From: Corynebacterium haematomassiliense
GTDB taxonomy: Bacteria; Actinomycetota; Actinomycetes; Mycobacteriales; Mycobacteriaceae
Length of the DNA stretch: 64,000 nucleotides
Direction: 5' to 3'
Assembly: GCF_013978595.1 (NCBI RefSeq)
Contig: NZ_JACDTZ010000001.1
Coordinates: forward strand, 992,001 to 1,056,000
Numbering within the stretch: position 1 is the first letter of the stretch; each line of letters starts with the position of its first letter. Below are positions 53,747-62,664 of the stretch, one piece after another. The position numbers were made by a program, and so were the translations under genes. Under the pieces are notes generated by a model, which searched no databases, was not told where the DNA came from, and worked only from the letters and a program-made list of their open reading frames with translations.

Positions 53747-55492
53747 CTACGGATGAGCCTCAACGTCTGGAATGCCCTCGTATATAGGCGCAAACCAATC
53801 CACAGGACCAAAAACATTTTTCGCATCTTCAACCCGGCCATTCAGAAGATGCCACCAAGCCTGCAGTACCAAGGTCGAATCCAAGGACTTTAGCGTAGAC
53901 ATCCGTGCTGAGACCTCGTTAAACACCGTAATTTCGCTACAGTCCCTGATGTGCTCGACTGCATCACCGATCTCGTCAAAAATGGCGCTCTCAGGCCATA
54001 ACGTCTCAATGCCAGGCCATCGCCGAGCCACGGGAATCGCGCCAGATACAGTCCCTTCTGCCAAGGCAACGTGGGAGCCCTCAAGATCGGACATCGAGAG
54101 GACAAACCCGATTTGTTGAAACCAACTAGCCATATCCCGACCTTGTCGATCGAAATGCACACCGTTTCTGATACGCGGGTCGAACCGTAAGCGAGCCTGG
54201 ATCGAGCTCCACTGGTCCCGCATCGCGGGATCTGTGGCCCAATGTGGATGCTTTGTGGGGTCACCTCCTCGAACGCGCAAATTGAATCTTGGATCTATCT
54301 CTCTCAAAGCGGCGAGTAAGTCAAAAGCGAGATCGAGCCGTTTGAGATGCGGCGTGATTCCAGCGATACCGAGTGTAAAGTTTGCACCGTCGAGTTTGTT
54401 CCGCCGGAAATAGGTTTTGTTAACAAAATTCGGTATATAGACCATTTTTTCTGCTGGCCAACCAAATTCTTGGACCAACGCACGCCCGACCCAGGGCACA
54501 ATCACCACCGCTGCACTAAACCGATCCATATCAATAGCCCGGGGAAAATCGGTTGTTACTTCGTACCGGTGTGCGCGAACAATTAGGGGAGTGTTGGATG
54601 GCGCATTTTCCTGAATCCAAACATTGTTCGGACGAGCCCATTCGCCAATGATCACGTCAGATTCTTTGAGCAGCCTCTTAGCTCGTTTTCTGTCAGACGG
54701 TCCAGAGAGGTATTTCCATTCGTCCAATTCTACTTTCGATCCAGTGGACTGAGCTAGAGCTCCAGCTAATTCATCAATGAAAGTCAACTTGTGCCCCAGC
54801 ACCCCTACCGATAGAGGACTATCGGTGGATAACTGGGAGGTAAACAAGCGTGAAACAAGTTCACAGTTGTTTCGTCGCCCACTTTCATCCAGCGACATCT
54901 TTTCCGGCGCCACGCTCGGAGAAGCCAACGGAACTTCTTCCGATCGGGACCAACTTAGCCCTGGAGCCTGGAGCTTAGCTCCGGACGGATCCAATTTAGA
55001 TCGTGAAAACGACCAGCTTTCGACTTTTCTATCGGCAATATGTGTCGGATCCGATTCCTCACCAGCATTACATGCGACTACCTCAACAGGTATACGCATA
55101 TGGCTCATAAACATCTCGATAACGTATCGAGACAATTCGCTGTCTGTGAGCACGGCGTCGTCCCGACCTAGCACCTTCTTTGCGTCTGCCAAAAGTTCAT
55201 CATTCTCCGCAGCTACAGACGGGAAGCTATCCGGACAAAGAATTAAGAGGGTTCGGATCCCAAACCGATCCTTGAACCGCCCCTTGATTTTCGCCATCGC
55301 TTTCGTGTCCGAACAAATGAAGAAGCAGTTCCCAAATGGCGGAGAAAACGTTTCAACTTCCAAGTCCGTGAGAAAGTCAAACCTAATCCCCTGGTCTGCT
55401 ATAGCGCGAACCAAGGATGAGGTCACCCGCTCAGCTGAGACAGTGCGCGGTTGACGAACACTCTGGACAATATAAACAGTCGCATCAGACAT
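53747..55492 (-). CDS. Glycosyltransferase, GT4-like, large
   Basis: A 581-residue GT-B type protein. N-terminal half is unusual; the C-terminal half (from about 310) has VPWVGRALVQEFGWPAEKMVYIPNFVNKTYFR, then GIAGITPHLKRLDLAFDLL and SDLEGSHVALAEGTVSGAIPV, the E-x7-E donor motif region of family 4 transferases. Donor and acceptor unknown. ATG 55492 overlaps the stop of the upstream gene by eight bases, so 55485 and 53747 form a unit. GC about 50%. Confidence 0.75.
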   Translation of the reverse strand: MSDATVYIVQSVRQPRTVSAERVTSSLVRAIADQGIRFDFLTDLEVETFSPPFGNCFFICSDTKAMAKIKGRFKDRFGIRTLLILCPDSFPSVAAENDELLADAKKVLGRDDAVLTDSELSRYVIEMFMSHMRIPVEVVACNAGEESDPTHIADRKVESWSFSRSKLDPSGAKLQAPGLSWSRSEEVPLASPSVAPEKMSLDESGRRNNCELVSRLFTSQLSTDSPLSVGVLGHKLTFIDELAGALAQSTGSKVELDEWKYLSGPSDRKRAKRLLKESDVIIGEWARPNNVWIQENAPSNTPLIVRAHRYEVTTDFPRAIDMDRFSAAVVIVPWVGRALVQEFGWPAEKMVYIPNFVNKTYFRRNKLDGANFTLGIAGITPHLKRLDLAFDLLAALREIDPRFNLRVRGGDPTKHPHWATDPAMRDQWSSIQARLRFDPRIRNGVHFDRQGRDMASWFQQIGFVLSMSDLEGSHVALAEGTVSGAIPVARRWPGIETLWPESAIFDEIGDAVEHIRDCSEITVFNEVSARMSTLKSLDSTLVLQAWWHLLNGRVEDAKNVFGPVDWFAPIYEGIPDVEAHP

Positions 55493-56105
55493 CGAATTCA
55501 CCAATCTCCTCACAGTCTACGTCGATGGAAAGAGGTTCCAATACCACTCGAGCCCTTTCAATGTCGACATCCCGCAACTTCCCCTCTACGGAGATAGAGC
55601 GCGCCATAAACTCGTCCGCGAACAGAATTCCTAGGCATAGTTGCGCGATTGCAGACTCTCTGAACATCCACGCGTTGCTAGCAATAATCGACTCTTTAAT
55701 TCCTTTAAGTGCTCCATAAAAGCGTGCGCTGGGGACGACCTTAAGATGGGTTTGATCGCGTCCCGGGGTAGTTTCTGCGATCAATCCGTCTGAGGATACA
55801 GAGAGGTCAGTGTTTGCAGCTCTAATGTATTCCTTCTTAGAAATGGATCCGTCGAGCTTTATTCCTAAGCTGCTTTCCCACTTTTCTGCCACCTCAATGG
55901 ACAAAGCTCCGTCAAACTCAATTGTCGAAACCACCGATGTCTCCCAAAGGAGACCTGCCGCGACAACGAGGTGGGGGTTTACGTTTACCGGCGGGGCATC
56001 AACCATCAAAGGGGGCTTTATTACATCGTTTCCATCATCTTTGACAGAAAGACCGTAGCGCGCGGTCTGCGCAATAGCATCGAATTTTATGCGTGAAGTA
56101 CTCAT
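55485..56105 (-). CDS. Unknown protein in polysaccharide locus
   Basis: A 206-residue soluble protein (MSTSRIKFDAIAQTARYGLSV...), with no signal peptide or membrane helix, and no motif I can name. It is translationally coupled to the glycosyltransferase after it (8-base overlap) and 12 bases from the GT2 gene before it, so a role in glycan assembly is inferred only from context. AT-rich. Confidence 0.6.
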   Translation of the reverse strand: MSTSRIKFDAIAQTARYGLSVKDDGNDVIKPPLMVDAPPVNVNPHLVVAAGLLWETSVVSTIEFDGALSIEVAEKWESSLGIKLDGSISKKEYIRAANTDLSVSSDGLIAETTPGRDQTHLKVVPSARFYGALKGIKESIIASNAWMFRESAIAQLCLGILFADEFMARSISVEGKLRDVDIERARVVLEPLSIDVDCEEIGEFDV

Positions 56106-56117
56106 TTTTTACTCGCC

Positions 56118-57374
56118 TTACCAAGGAGTTCCGTTCGCTTCGTAAGCCCACGTCGTTAGGCCATTCCGTTCCCACTCAGCGAGAAGCTGACCCGCAGAAA
56201 CCATATCGTCAAAACCTCGCGCCACATAGTGAACCCCTTCATGCACGAAGGCTGAACCCAAGCGTCTTCCGGGAACTTCATGTCCCAACCCAATAGCGAC
56301 ATATTTCGCGTTTGAACTAGTGCCAATGTAATACGCAATGGCCCGAGCTATACCATCGTCGCTCGAGGTAGGAGGAGCCTGAGACGAAACTAGCTGCTCA
56401 ATCTCATCATCTTCACGTAACCTGACTCTCACTTCGCCAAGATACGAACCTTCGGCAGACAACGCGAAGAATTCCGCCAGAGATATGGAGGACCTAAACT
56501 CTTTCTCGACCGAAATTGCCCCACTCTCGTCCACTGCCTCAAATCGAAAGACATGACCACTCCGACGAACTAGGTGATCTGGCAAGTGGTAGAGCGCTTT
56601 ATGCTCCCAAGACTGCTTATCAACGGGCCCCCAGTCATATCGCGCGGACTTCCAAAGCTTCTTTCGGCTTGCGCTATTTACATTCGTGCGAAGGAACCTT
56701 AGATTCAACTCCGCTGCATACTTCTGTCCAGCCCCTCCGGTGTCTGTAATTCGACCTGAGTGCACCCTCCGAAGTAAGCAAACATCCCCTGAGTGAACCA
56801 TTCCAACTCCGCTACGAAGAAGTCGAAATGCCAGATTGTTATCGACTGCACTCTCAAGCCCTTCGTCATAACCGAATTGCCTTATCAAGTCCGTTCGAAC
56901 TAACCAAGTTGAATGCCCCGGTGCAAACCCTGTTTGGAGTGCTGCGCCATAGGTCATGTTTCGCCCATGGTGAAGTTGAAGCTCCGCAGTCTCATTATCG
57001 AAGTTGATAAACGCGCCGTAAATGAAGTCAACACCCGGTTCAATTCGCGCTATTTGGTGTTCCAACCGGTGGGGCAGCATTAGGTCATCATCGTCATGAA
57101 CTGCAGTCCATTCTCCGCGGGACTCTCGTGCCCCCAAGTTTCGAGCCGCTGATATCCCAAGAGGCGAGTCGCCAGTGCGGAAATAGCGCACTCGAGGGTC
57201 AGCGAAGCTGCGCACAACATCCTCCGTATTGTCTGAACTACCGTCATCCACAACGATCAGCTCCAAGTCCTTAAAAGACTGCTCCAGCACAGAGGTCATG
57301 CTTTCTCGGAGGAGCTCAGCTCGATTCAAACTAGCAATCACGACACTCACGAAGGGATTAATATTTTCGTGCAT
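56118..57374 (-). CDS. Glycosyltransferase family 2 protein
   Basis: A 418-residue GT-A fold transferase. N-terminal VSVVIASLNRAELLRESMTSVL, LELIVVDDGSSDNTEDVVRSF (about 33-53), then the metal-binding WTAVHDDDDLMLPHRLE (about 92-108, DDDD) as in GT2. The second half (about 250-418) is a separate domain of unknown type (FALSAEGSYLGEVRVRL, WAYEANGTPW). Sugar donor unknown. Confidence 0.83.
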   Translation of the reverse strand: MHENINPFVSVVIASLNRAELLRESMTSVLEQSFKDLELIVVDDGSSDNTEDVVRSFADPRVRYFRTGDSPLGISAARNLGARESRGEWTAVHDDDDLMLPHRLEHQIARIEPGVDFIYGAFINFDNETAELQLHHGRNMTYGAALQTGFAPGHSTWLVRTDLIRQFGYDEGLESAVDNNLAFRLLRSGVGMVHSGDVCLLRRVHSGRITDTGGAGQKYAAELNLRFLRTNVNSASRKKLWKSARYDWGPVDKQSWEHKALYHLPDHLVRRSGHVFRFEAVDESGAISVEKEFRSSISLAEFFALSAEGSYLGEVRVRLREDDEIEQLVSSQAPPTSSDDGIARAIAYYIGTSSNAKYVAIGLGHEVPGRRLGSAFVHEGVHYVARGFDDMVSAGQLLAEWERNGLTTWAYEANGTPW

Positions 57375-57384
57375 AACAAATTCC

Positions 57385-57852
57385 TTATACTTTTTGGCCG
57401 ATAACTAGACGCGAACGTTGCCCAAGCGGGGAGGGAGTACTTCGAACGAGTGTTACGTAGATAGCTTCCGGTAACTTCTTCCCACTATTCCCCCAGGGGA
57501 CTATGCGGGCCCTAATGGGGCCCTTAGCTGCGCTGTCCCCAAGCAGAATTTCGGTATGCCCTGACCCCAAGTAGCGGTAGTCCCTCTCCAGCAGTTCCGA
57601 ATAACCCAACCTGTCCTTCCAGAATGAGAACGGCTCCTCCGGGAGCACCAGATAACTCTTGGGCTTCACATCAGCCATTTCAATCACCAGGGTCCGAGGC
57701 TGGTAGCCAGTCGGAATAGGAAACTCGTAAACGACAGAACGCTGAAAGGACACCCGCCGTTTGGCGTCCCTTTGACTTTGTCGCGCCACTTCAACAACTC
57801 TCCGCTTGAGCTTCGAAGCGGAACCAACAGCGGCTTCACGATTTACAAACAA
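57385..57852 (-). CDS. Unknown protein in polysaccharide locus
   Basis: A 155-residue basic protein with an N-terminal helix (SKLKRRVVEVARQSQRDAKRR) and a beta-rich remainder (SVVYEFPIPTGYQPRTLVIEM ... IYVTLVRSTPSPLGQRSR). No family recognised. Start read as TTG at 57852 with GGAG six bases ahead (GGAGAAGTTT); this is uncertain. It precedes the GT2 gene by ten bases, so is likely the first gene of that operon. The gap 57853-57993 to wecC is short and holds only divergent promoters. Confidence 0.55.
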   Translation of the reverse strand: MFVNREAAVGSASKLKRRVVEVARQSQRDAKRRVSFQRSVVYEFPIPTGYQPRTLVIEMADVKPKSYLVLPEEPFSFWKDRLGYSELLERDYRYLGSGHTEILLGDSAAKGPIRARIVPWGNSGKKLPEAIYVTLVRSTPSPLGQRSRLVIGQKV

Positions 57853-57993
57853 AAACTTCTCCGAGTCTCATTCAATGGTCGTGCATTAGTTGAATACAAG
57901 TTTAGATTGACACACCAACGCCCGCGCGTTTCCCCCTCTCAAAACATGTTGGGCTAGTTCACTAATCTGCGCGCTAGGAACTAAAGTATCGGT

Positions 57994-59211
57994 ATGTCCT
58001 ACGACTTGTGTTTTATTGGATTAGGTTACATCGGGCTCCCAACTTCTGCCCTACTCGCAAGAGCTGGAAATAAAGTTTTAGGAGTTGATAACAACCCTCA
58101 GCGCATACGCGAAATCCAATCAGGCGTAAAAACCACTCATGAGCCTGGCCTTTCAGAACTTCTCGACGATTGTCTAGCCTCAGGAAAGCTTGAGCTGTCT
58201 ACCACCCCACACCTTTCGTCGACATTCATCATTGCGGTTCCCACTCCCATTGACGAATCAAAGTCTCCAGATCTCGACGCTGTGATTTCCGCCACTAATT
58301 CGATTATCGACTTTCTCGAACCGGGAAACCTGGTTGTTATTGAATCCACGTGCCCTCCAGGGACGACGCGGAAAATGATGGACTTTGTTACGTCGAAACG
58401 ACCCGAACTCAAAGACGAGATTCATTTTGCATACTGCCCTGAGCGAGTGTTGCCCGGAAACTCGCTACATGAGCTGTCACAAAACGACCGCGTTATTGGT
58501 GGCGTCTCTGAACAAGCCGCAACGATGGCCCGAGACGTCTACGCGAGCTTCTGTACTGGCAGACTCGATCTAACTGATGCGGAAACCGCTGAAATGGTTA
58601 AATTGGCGGAAAACGCTTTCCGCGATGTCAACATTGCGTTCGCAAACGAACTCTCAATTCTAGCAGAACGTCTCGAAATCGATGTCTGGGACGTCATTGA
58701 ATACGCTAATAAACATCCACGCGTGAATATTCTGCGACCCGGCGTGGGAGTCGGAGGCCACTGTATCGCCGTTGACCCGTGGTTTCTCGCCAACGCTTCC
58801 CCTGACGACACAAAGTTGATCCAAACTGCACGAAATGTCAATGACCAAAAGCCGGACTGGGTTGTTAATCGGATCGAAGAGCGGATTTCCAGAAATGACG
58901 ATCGCCCAGTCTTGCTTCTGGGAATCACGTTCAAACCTGATATTGATGACCTCCGCAGCTCGCCCGCATTAGAGATCGCCACAAAATTGGCACAACGTAA
59001 TCCGGACATCGCTTTCTCGATTTGGGAGCCCAATATTGAACAATTGCCCGAAGCGCTCGATCTCGCAAACGTCTCAAGAACGGATAAAAGCCCGTCAGAG
59101 TTCGATGCCCAGCTGATATGTAAGCTGGTCGAGCACGCCCCATTCAGGAGTATCAATCAAAAAACTATTGGGGACTCCGCTTTACTAAGTTTCACCTCTA
59201 AAACCGATTAA
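57994..59211 (+). CDS. wecC: UDP-N-acetyl-D-mannosamine dehydrogenase
   Basis: A 405-residue NAD-dependent nucleotide-sugar dehydrogenase. Rossmann start CFIGLGYIGLPTSALLA (about 6-22), then IESTCPPGTTRKM and the catalytic cysteine in VGVGGHCIAVDPWFL (C about 256), the mark of UDP-ManNAc dehydrogenases as opposed to UDP-glucose dehydrogenases. It makes UDP-ManNAcA for surface polysaccharide or teichuronate-like polymers. It points to a polymer containing N-acetylmannosaminuronate. Its end overlaps the ABC ATPase end by 14 bases. GC is lower than in the core. Confidence 0.88.
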   Translation: MSYDLCFIGLGYIGLPTSALLARAGNKVLGVDNNPQRIREIQSGVKTTHEPGLSELLDDCLASGKLELSTTPHLSSTFIIAVPTPIDESKSPDLDAVISATNSIIDFLEPGNLVVIESTCPPGTTRKMMDFVTSKRPELKDEIHFAYCPERVLPGNSLHELSQNDRVIGGVSEQAATMARDVYASFCTGRLDLTDAETAEMVKLAENAFRDVNIAFANELSILAERLEIDVWDVIEYANKHPRVNILRPGVGVGGHCIAVDPWFLANASPDDTKLIQTARNVNDQKPDWVVNRIEERISRNDDRPVLLLGITFKPDIDDLRSSPALEIATKLAQRNPDIAFSIWEPNIEQLPEALDLANVSRTDKSPSEFDAQLICKLVEHAPFRSINQKTIGDSALLSFTSKTD

Positions 59212-59735
59212 CAAAAGTGACCTCTGGCCTCCGGTACTCGGACTGAACTGTGCGAAGGAACGCTTCTGCCGGCTTCTTGTCCTGCTTTCCCATCAGCCGG
59301 GCCCACTCATGGCATTTCTTCGCGATAATCTCGGTCGGCCCATCGACGATAACTTCCCTTTGGTATATCCAAATACTACGTTCGCAGATATCCTCAACAG
59401 TTCCCAGAGAGTGTGAAACTAAAAAGATATTACCGGCCCGTTCGATCACCTGTTGATTTTTTCTTTGCCTTAGAGCCGAAGGCGGCATCTCCAGTGGAAA
59501 GCGCTTCATCGATCAACAAAAACTCTGGTTCAACCGCCGTGGAAATGGCGAAGCTAAGGCGGGCTCCCATACCTGAGGAGTATGATGACATCGGACGTTC
59601 AATCGCCTCACCGAGCTCAGTCCATTCAGCAATAGCATTAATCTGTTCGCGTGCTTGCCCCGGGTTCATCCCTAAAGCCAAACACCCAAGATAGACGTTT
59701 TGAGCGCCGGTCAAATCTCCCTGTAGTGCAGGTGA
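59198..59735 (-). pseudogene. ABC transporter ATPase (polysaccharide export), 3' part
   Basis: Residues from the point of the IS insertion to the end: LQGDLTGAQNVYLGCLALGM, ABC signature SYSSGMGARLSFAIS, Walker B EFLLIDEALSTGDAAF, then, in another frame, VIERAGNIFLVSHSLGTVEDIC. An A-tract (about 59459-59465 on the plus strand TTTTTT) has one extra base, so the frame breaks just after Walker B and stops at GRTGR-TAA. Removing that base gives a complete 251-residue protein together with the 5' part. The family exports capsule/teichoic-type polymers. Confidence 0.9.
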
Positions 59736-59846
59736 TGTTTAGACCACGTGTTTAGTAACGGTGTGGTGAGTATCGGGTAACGCCCGGGTGAGTTTCGAGT
59801 ATCACCCGGGCGTTTTGGGGTTTCGGTGGGGTTATTAGGCCAGTCG

Positions 59847-60600
59847 CATGTTGGTGCCTTCGAGTGTGATGATTTCGGCGCCGGCGACGAGTCGGTTGAG
59901 GATGGATTCGGCGATGACGGCGTCGGGGATGGATTTGTACCACTCGTCGGGTGTGAACTGGGATGTCACGATGGTCGATCCGCGGGGTTCGCGTTCTGCG
60001 AGGATGTTGAGCAGTTGGTGTGCGGTGGCGGCATCGATTGGGGTGGTGAGGAAATCATCGAGGACTAACACGTCTGTGTGGTGGAGGTCTTCGAGGAATG
60101 TGATGCGGGCCGGGTCGTCGTGTTTGAGTACGGCGAGGTGGTTGGCGAGTGTGTCGGTGCGGAAGAAGCGTGCGGAGTAGTCGTTTCTGCACGCCGCGGT
60201 GAGCAGTGCTTGGGCGAGGTAGGTTTTGCCGACGGAGGATTTGCCCAGGATGACAATGTTTTGTGCGCTTTGGCACCATTGGCAGTGAGCGAGTCGGGTG
60301 ATTTGCTCTTTGTTGATGGTGCGGCCGGGCGTGTAGGTGATGTCTTCGATGCAGGCATCGGGATTTGGCGATCGGGATGCTTTGAGCAGTTTGTTGACTC
60401 GTCTTTCGCGCTTGGCCGCTACCTCTTTATCGAGTGCGTAGAGCACTTTGTCTTAAGAAGCTCCAATCGTCGAAGGCGGGATCGGCGGCAATGTCGATGA
60501 CGCTTTGTCCGAAGGCGGTCATGCGCAGATCGGTAAAGATCGGCAGGACTGATTCGTCGAGGAAGCGGGCGGATGCTGATGCTGGCTGTGGGTGGGGCAT
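59847..60600 (-). pseudogene. istB: IstB of copy 2, frameshifted
   Basis: Same protein as copy 1 but with one extra base after WSF (about 60452-60456: TTAAG where copy 1 has TCCG, both minus strand), so the frame breaks at about residue 51. The second part reads on from an internal start (60446, MLYALDKEVAAKRERR) for 203 residues with Walker A and B intact. The complete IstB from copy 1 could act in trans. Confidence 0.85.
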
Positions 60601-60603
60601 GGG

Positions 60604-62244
60604 TTATGCAGATCCTTTCTTGGTGAGGTTTTCGAGGCTGAACTGGGCAGCACCACCGAGGTAGGCGCCGCGTGTGTCACGCGCTGTCGGCGCAGGTACG
60701 TCTTGGGTGGGTCTGCTTGTTGGCAGATTGGTTGAAAGGTCAGTGCCTGTGGGTCGTGTGGAGGTGTCTTTGCGCACGGCGGCCATCATGTTTTTCACTG
60801 CGGTATACGACACAGCACGCCTGGCGCCGTCGGTGGACACCAACCGCCTGCAGGCTTCTTCGAGGATTGGCTTGTTGGTGTGTTTGCCCATGTTGAGCAC
60901 GTTGCGGCACGCTTGGTACGCCTGGGCAGGGATCGCTTTGGCTTCGATGAGCTCGGCAATCACCTGGCGTGTGGCCGGCCCGATTTTGGAGGCTTCGCGC
61001 AGGAAGTACTCACTTGTCCACAACCCACGGGTATCACCCAGGTTCGCCGGTATGTGGTCGGTGTCGGTGACATACACCCCGCGGGCACGCGCGAGTTGGT
61101 GTCTGGCCACACGCTGCCCGGCGTCGAAGACGGCGAGACTGTCACCGGTGATGCGCACATCCACGGTGCGGCCCACCAGCTGGTGCGGTACCGAGTAATG
61201 CGCGTTGTGCACTCTGATGTGGAAATTGGGTGCGACTTTGGCGCGTTTCCATTCGGTACGCTGCCACGGTGTTGCCGGTAGTGCGGTGAGCACGTCGCGT
61301 TCGAACTGATCGAACAATGCGCGTCTGCTCGTCGCATTGCCGCGAAACGGTTCGGCAGCGTTGATCCCATCGACCAGGACGGTAATTTTTGCGTTGAGCT
61401 CGTCTAATCCGGCGCACTGGTGGCCATCGAGTGCGTGGATGACGTTTTGGGTGACGATCTTGACTGCAGCTTCAACGCAGGCCTTATCCTTGGGACGTTT
61501 CGCTCGAGCCGGCAATGCGGCGGTGTTGTAGTGCTCCAAAAACTCCTCGTAGGTGGAGTTGACCCGACGATTCCTGCCCGCGACACTGATCACATTCGAA
61601 GCCGTCGAGGCATTATCCGGCACGATGACCTCGGCGACCCCGCCGAAGTACTCAAACGCGCGGATATGAGCTGCAAGCCACGCGTCCTGGCGCTCATCCG
61701 CGCACGCGCAGGCGAACACCATGCCCGAATACGGCAGCGAGGCGACAAAGATACTGACCTTCGATCCTTGCCCGCCGGTGGGGTCACACAGCCGCATCTT
61801 CGTGCCTGCCCAGTCCACCTGCATCGTATGGCCTGGGGCATGGGTGATCCTGACGGTCAGCCCAGCTGCATCAACGTGTTGGGCCACAAGCTGGCGAAAC
61901 CGCTCGTAGCTGTAATACCGCTGGCCTGTGCCCGCAGGCTGTGCGGTGTAGCGACCCCACAGCACCTGCAGGGTCACCTTGTTGCGCCCGGTGCGCGCCT
62001 TGGCGACAGCGTCGAAATCGATCGAGACGAAATCGCCCTGAGCATAGCTGCGCCCATCGTCGAACCAGTCCGCCAGCTCATGATCCGCAACCCCACGAAG
62101 TTGCTCACGGGTTGTGATGTTGTGTTCCGCAAGCGCATCGCGGGCCTTTTGCACCGTGGAGTGTGAACATCCCACGCTTGCACTGATCTGGCGGACAGAC
62201 CAGCCATTGAGCACATGATCCATTACCGCCCGGTAGTCAGTCAC
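60604..62244 (-). CDS. istA: IS21 transposase IstA (copy 2, intact)
   Basis: 546 residues, nearly identical to copy 1, with the same catalytic D, D, E (MQVDWAG, VIVPDNAST, KACVEAAV) and N-terminal HTH (SVRQISASVGCSHSTVQKARD; this part differs most). Intact, so copy 2 may still move if IstB is supplied. Confidence 0.93.
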   Translation of the reverse strand: MTDYRAVMDHVLNGWSVRQISASVGCSHSTVQKARDALAEHNITTREQLRGVADHELADWFDDGRSYAQGDFVSIDFDAVAKARTGRNKVTLQVLWGRYTAQPAGTGQRYYSYERFRQLVAQHVDAAGLTVRITHAPGHTMQVDWAGTKMRLCDPTGGQGSKVSIFVASLPYSGMVFACACADERQDAWLAAHIRAFEYFGGVAEVIVPDNASTASNVISVAGRNRRVNSTYEEFLEHYNTAALPARAKRPKDKACVEAAVKIVTQNVIHALDGHQCAGLDELNAKITVLVDGINAAEPFRGNATSRRALFDQFERDVLTALPATPWQRTEWKRAKVAPNFHIRVHNAHYSVPHQLVGRTVDVRITGDSLAVFDAGQRVARHQLARARGVYVTDTDHIPANLGDTRGLWTSEYFLREASKIGPATRQVIAELIEAKAIPAQAYQACRNVLNMGKHTNKPILEEACRRLVSTDGARRAVSYTAVKNMMAAVRKDTSTRPTGTDLSTNLPTSRPTQDVPAPTARDTRGAYLGGAAQFSLENLTKKGSA

Positions 62245-62379
62245 AGTCAGACTCCTCTGGTAACGCCGCGTGCCCTGAAGTCACGCGGTCACCAGAATCC
62301 TCCCTCGAACTGTTACTGGATGCTCACCAACGCGTTACTCGATACTCACCACGGTGTTACTAGATACGACCGCGCAACA

Positions 62380-62605
62380 CAGGTGACACACCAAGCAGCA
62401 TCGGACGAGACTTGACCATAACCTCGCCGGAGGTGGGCTCCTCCGCGCCCGCGATGATTCGAAGCAACGTGGACTTGCCAGAACCATTTAGTCCTATAAT
62501 GCCGACAGTTTCGCCCGAGGTCGCGACTAAAGATACGTCCTTTAGAGCGTTCACACGGTATCTGCCACGGGTGAAGTCGCAAAGAACTAGCAGGCCCGCG
62601 TTCAC
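62380..62605 (-). pseudogene. ABC transporter ATPase (polysaccharide export), 5' part
   Basis: The first about 75 residues, GTG 62605 (GGGAG four bases ahead), MNAGLLVLCDFTRGR..., with Walker A G38-LNGSG-K44-S-T (VGIIGLNGSGKSTLL), interrupted at MLLGVSP by IS21 copy 2. With the 3' part (59198-59735) it forms a 251-residue ABC ATPase of the Wzt/TagH type. Since the exporter is needed for polymer export, loss may be covered by the second ATPase that begins beyond 63820. Confidence 0.9.
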
Positions 62606-62664
62606 TGGACTCCCACCGTACGACTGCTACTGGAAAAATCAGCTAGCATCTCCTAATTTTTAGG

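Larger units (their letters stand above)
59736..62379 (-). mobile_element. IS21-family insertion sequence, copy 2 (2644 bp)
   Basis: Same element as copy 1. Ends TGTTTAGACC (59736) and ...GCGCAACA (62379), target duplication CAGGTGA (59729-59735 and 62380-62386). One base longer because of an insertion in istB near 60452. It splits the ABC ATPase gene and lies about 23 kb from copy 1. Both copies use the same orientation. Confidence 0.95.
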
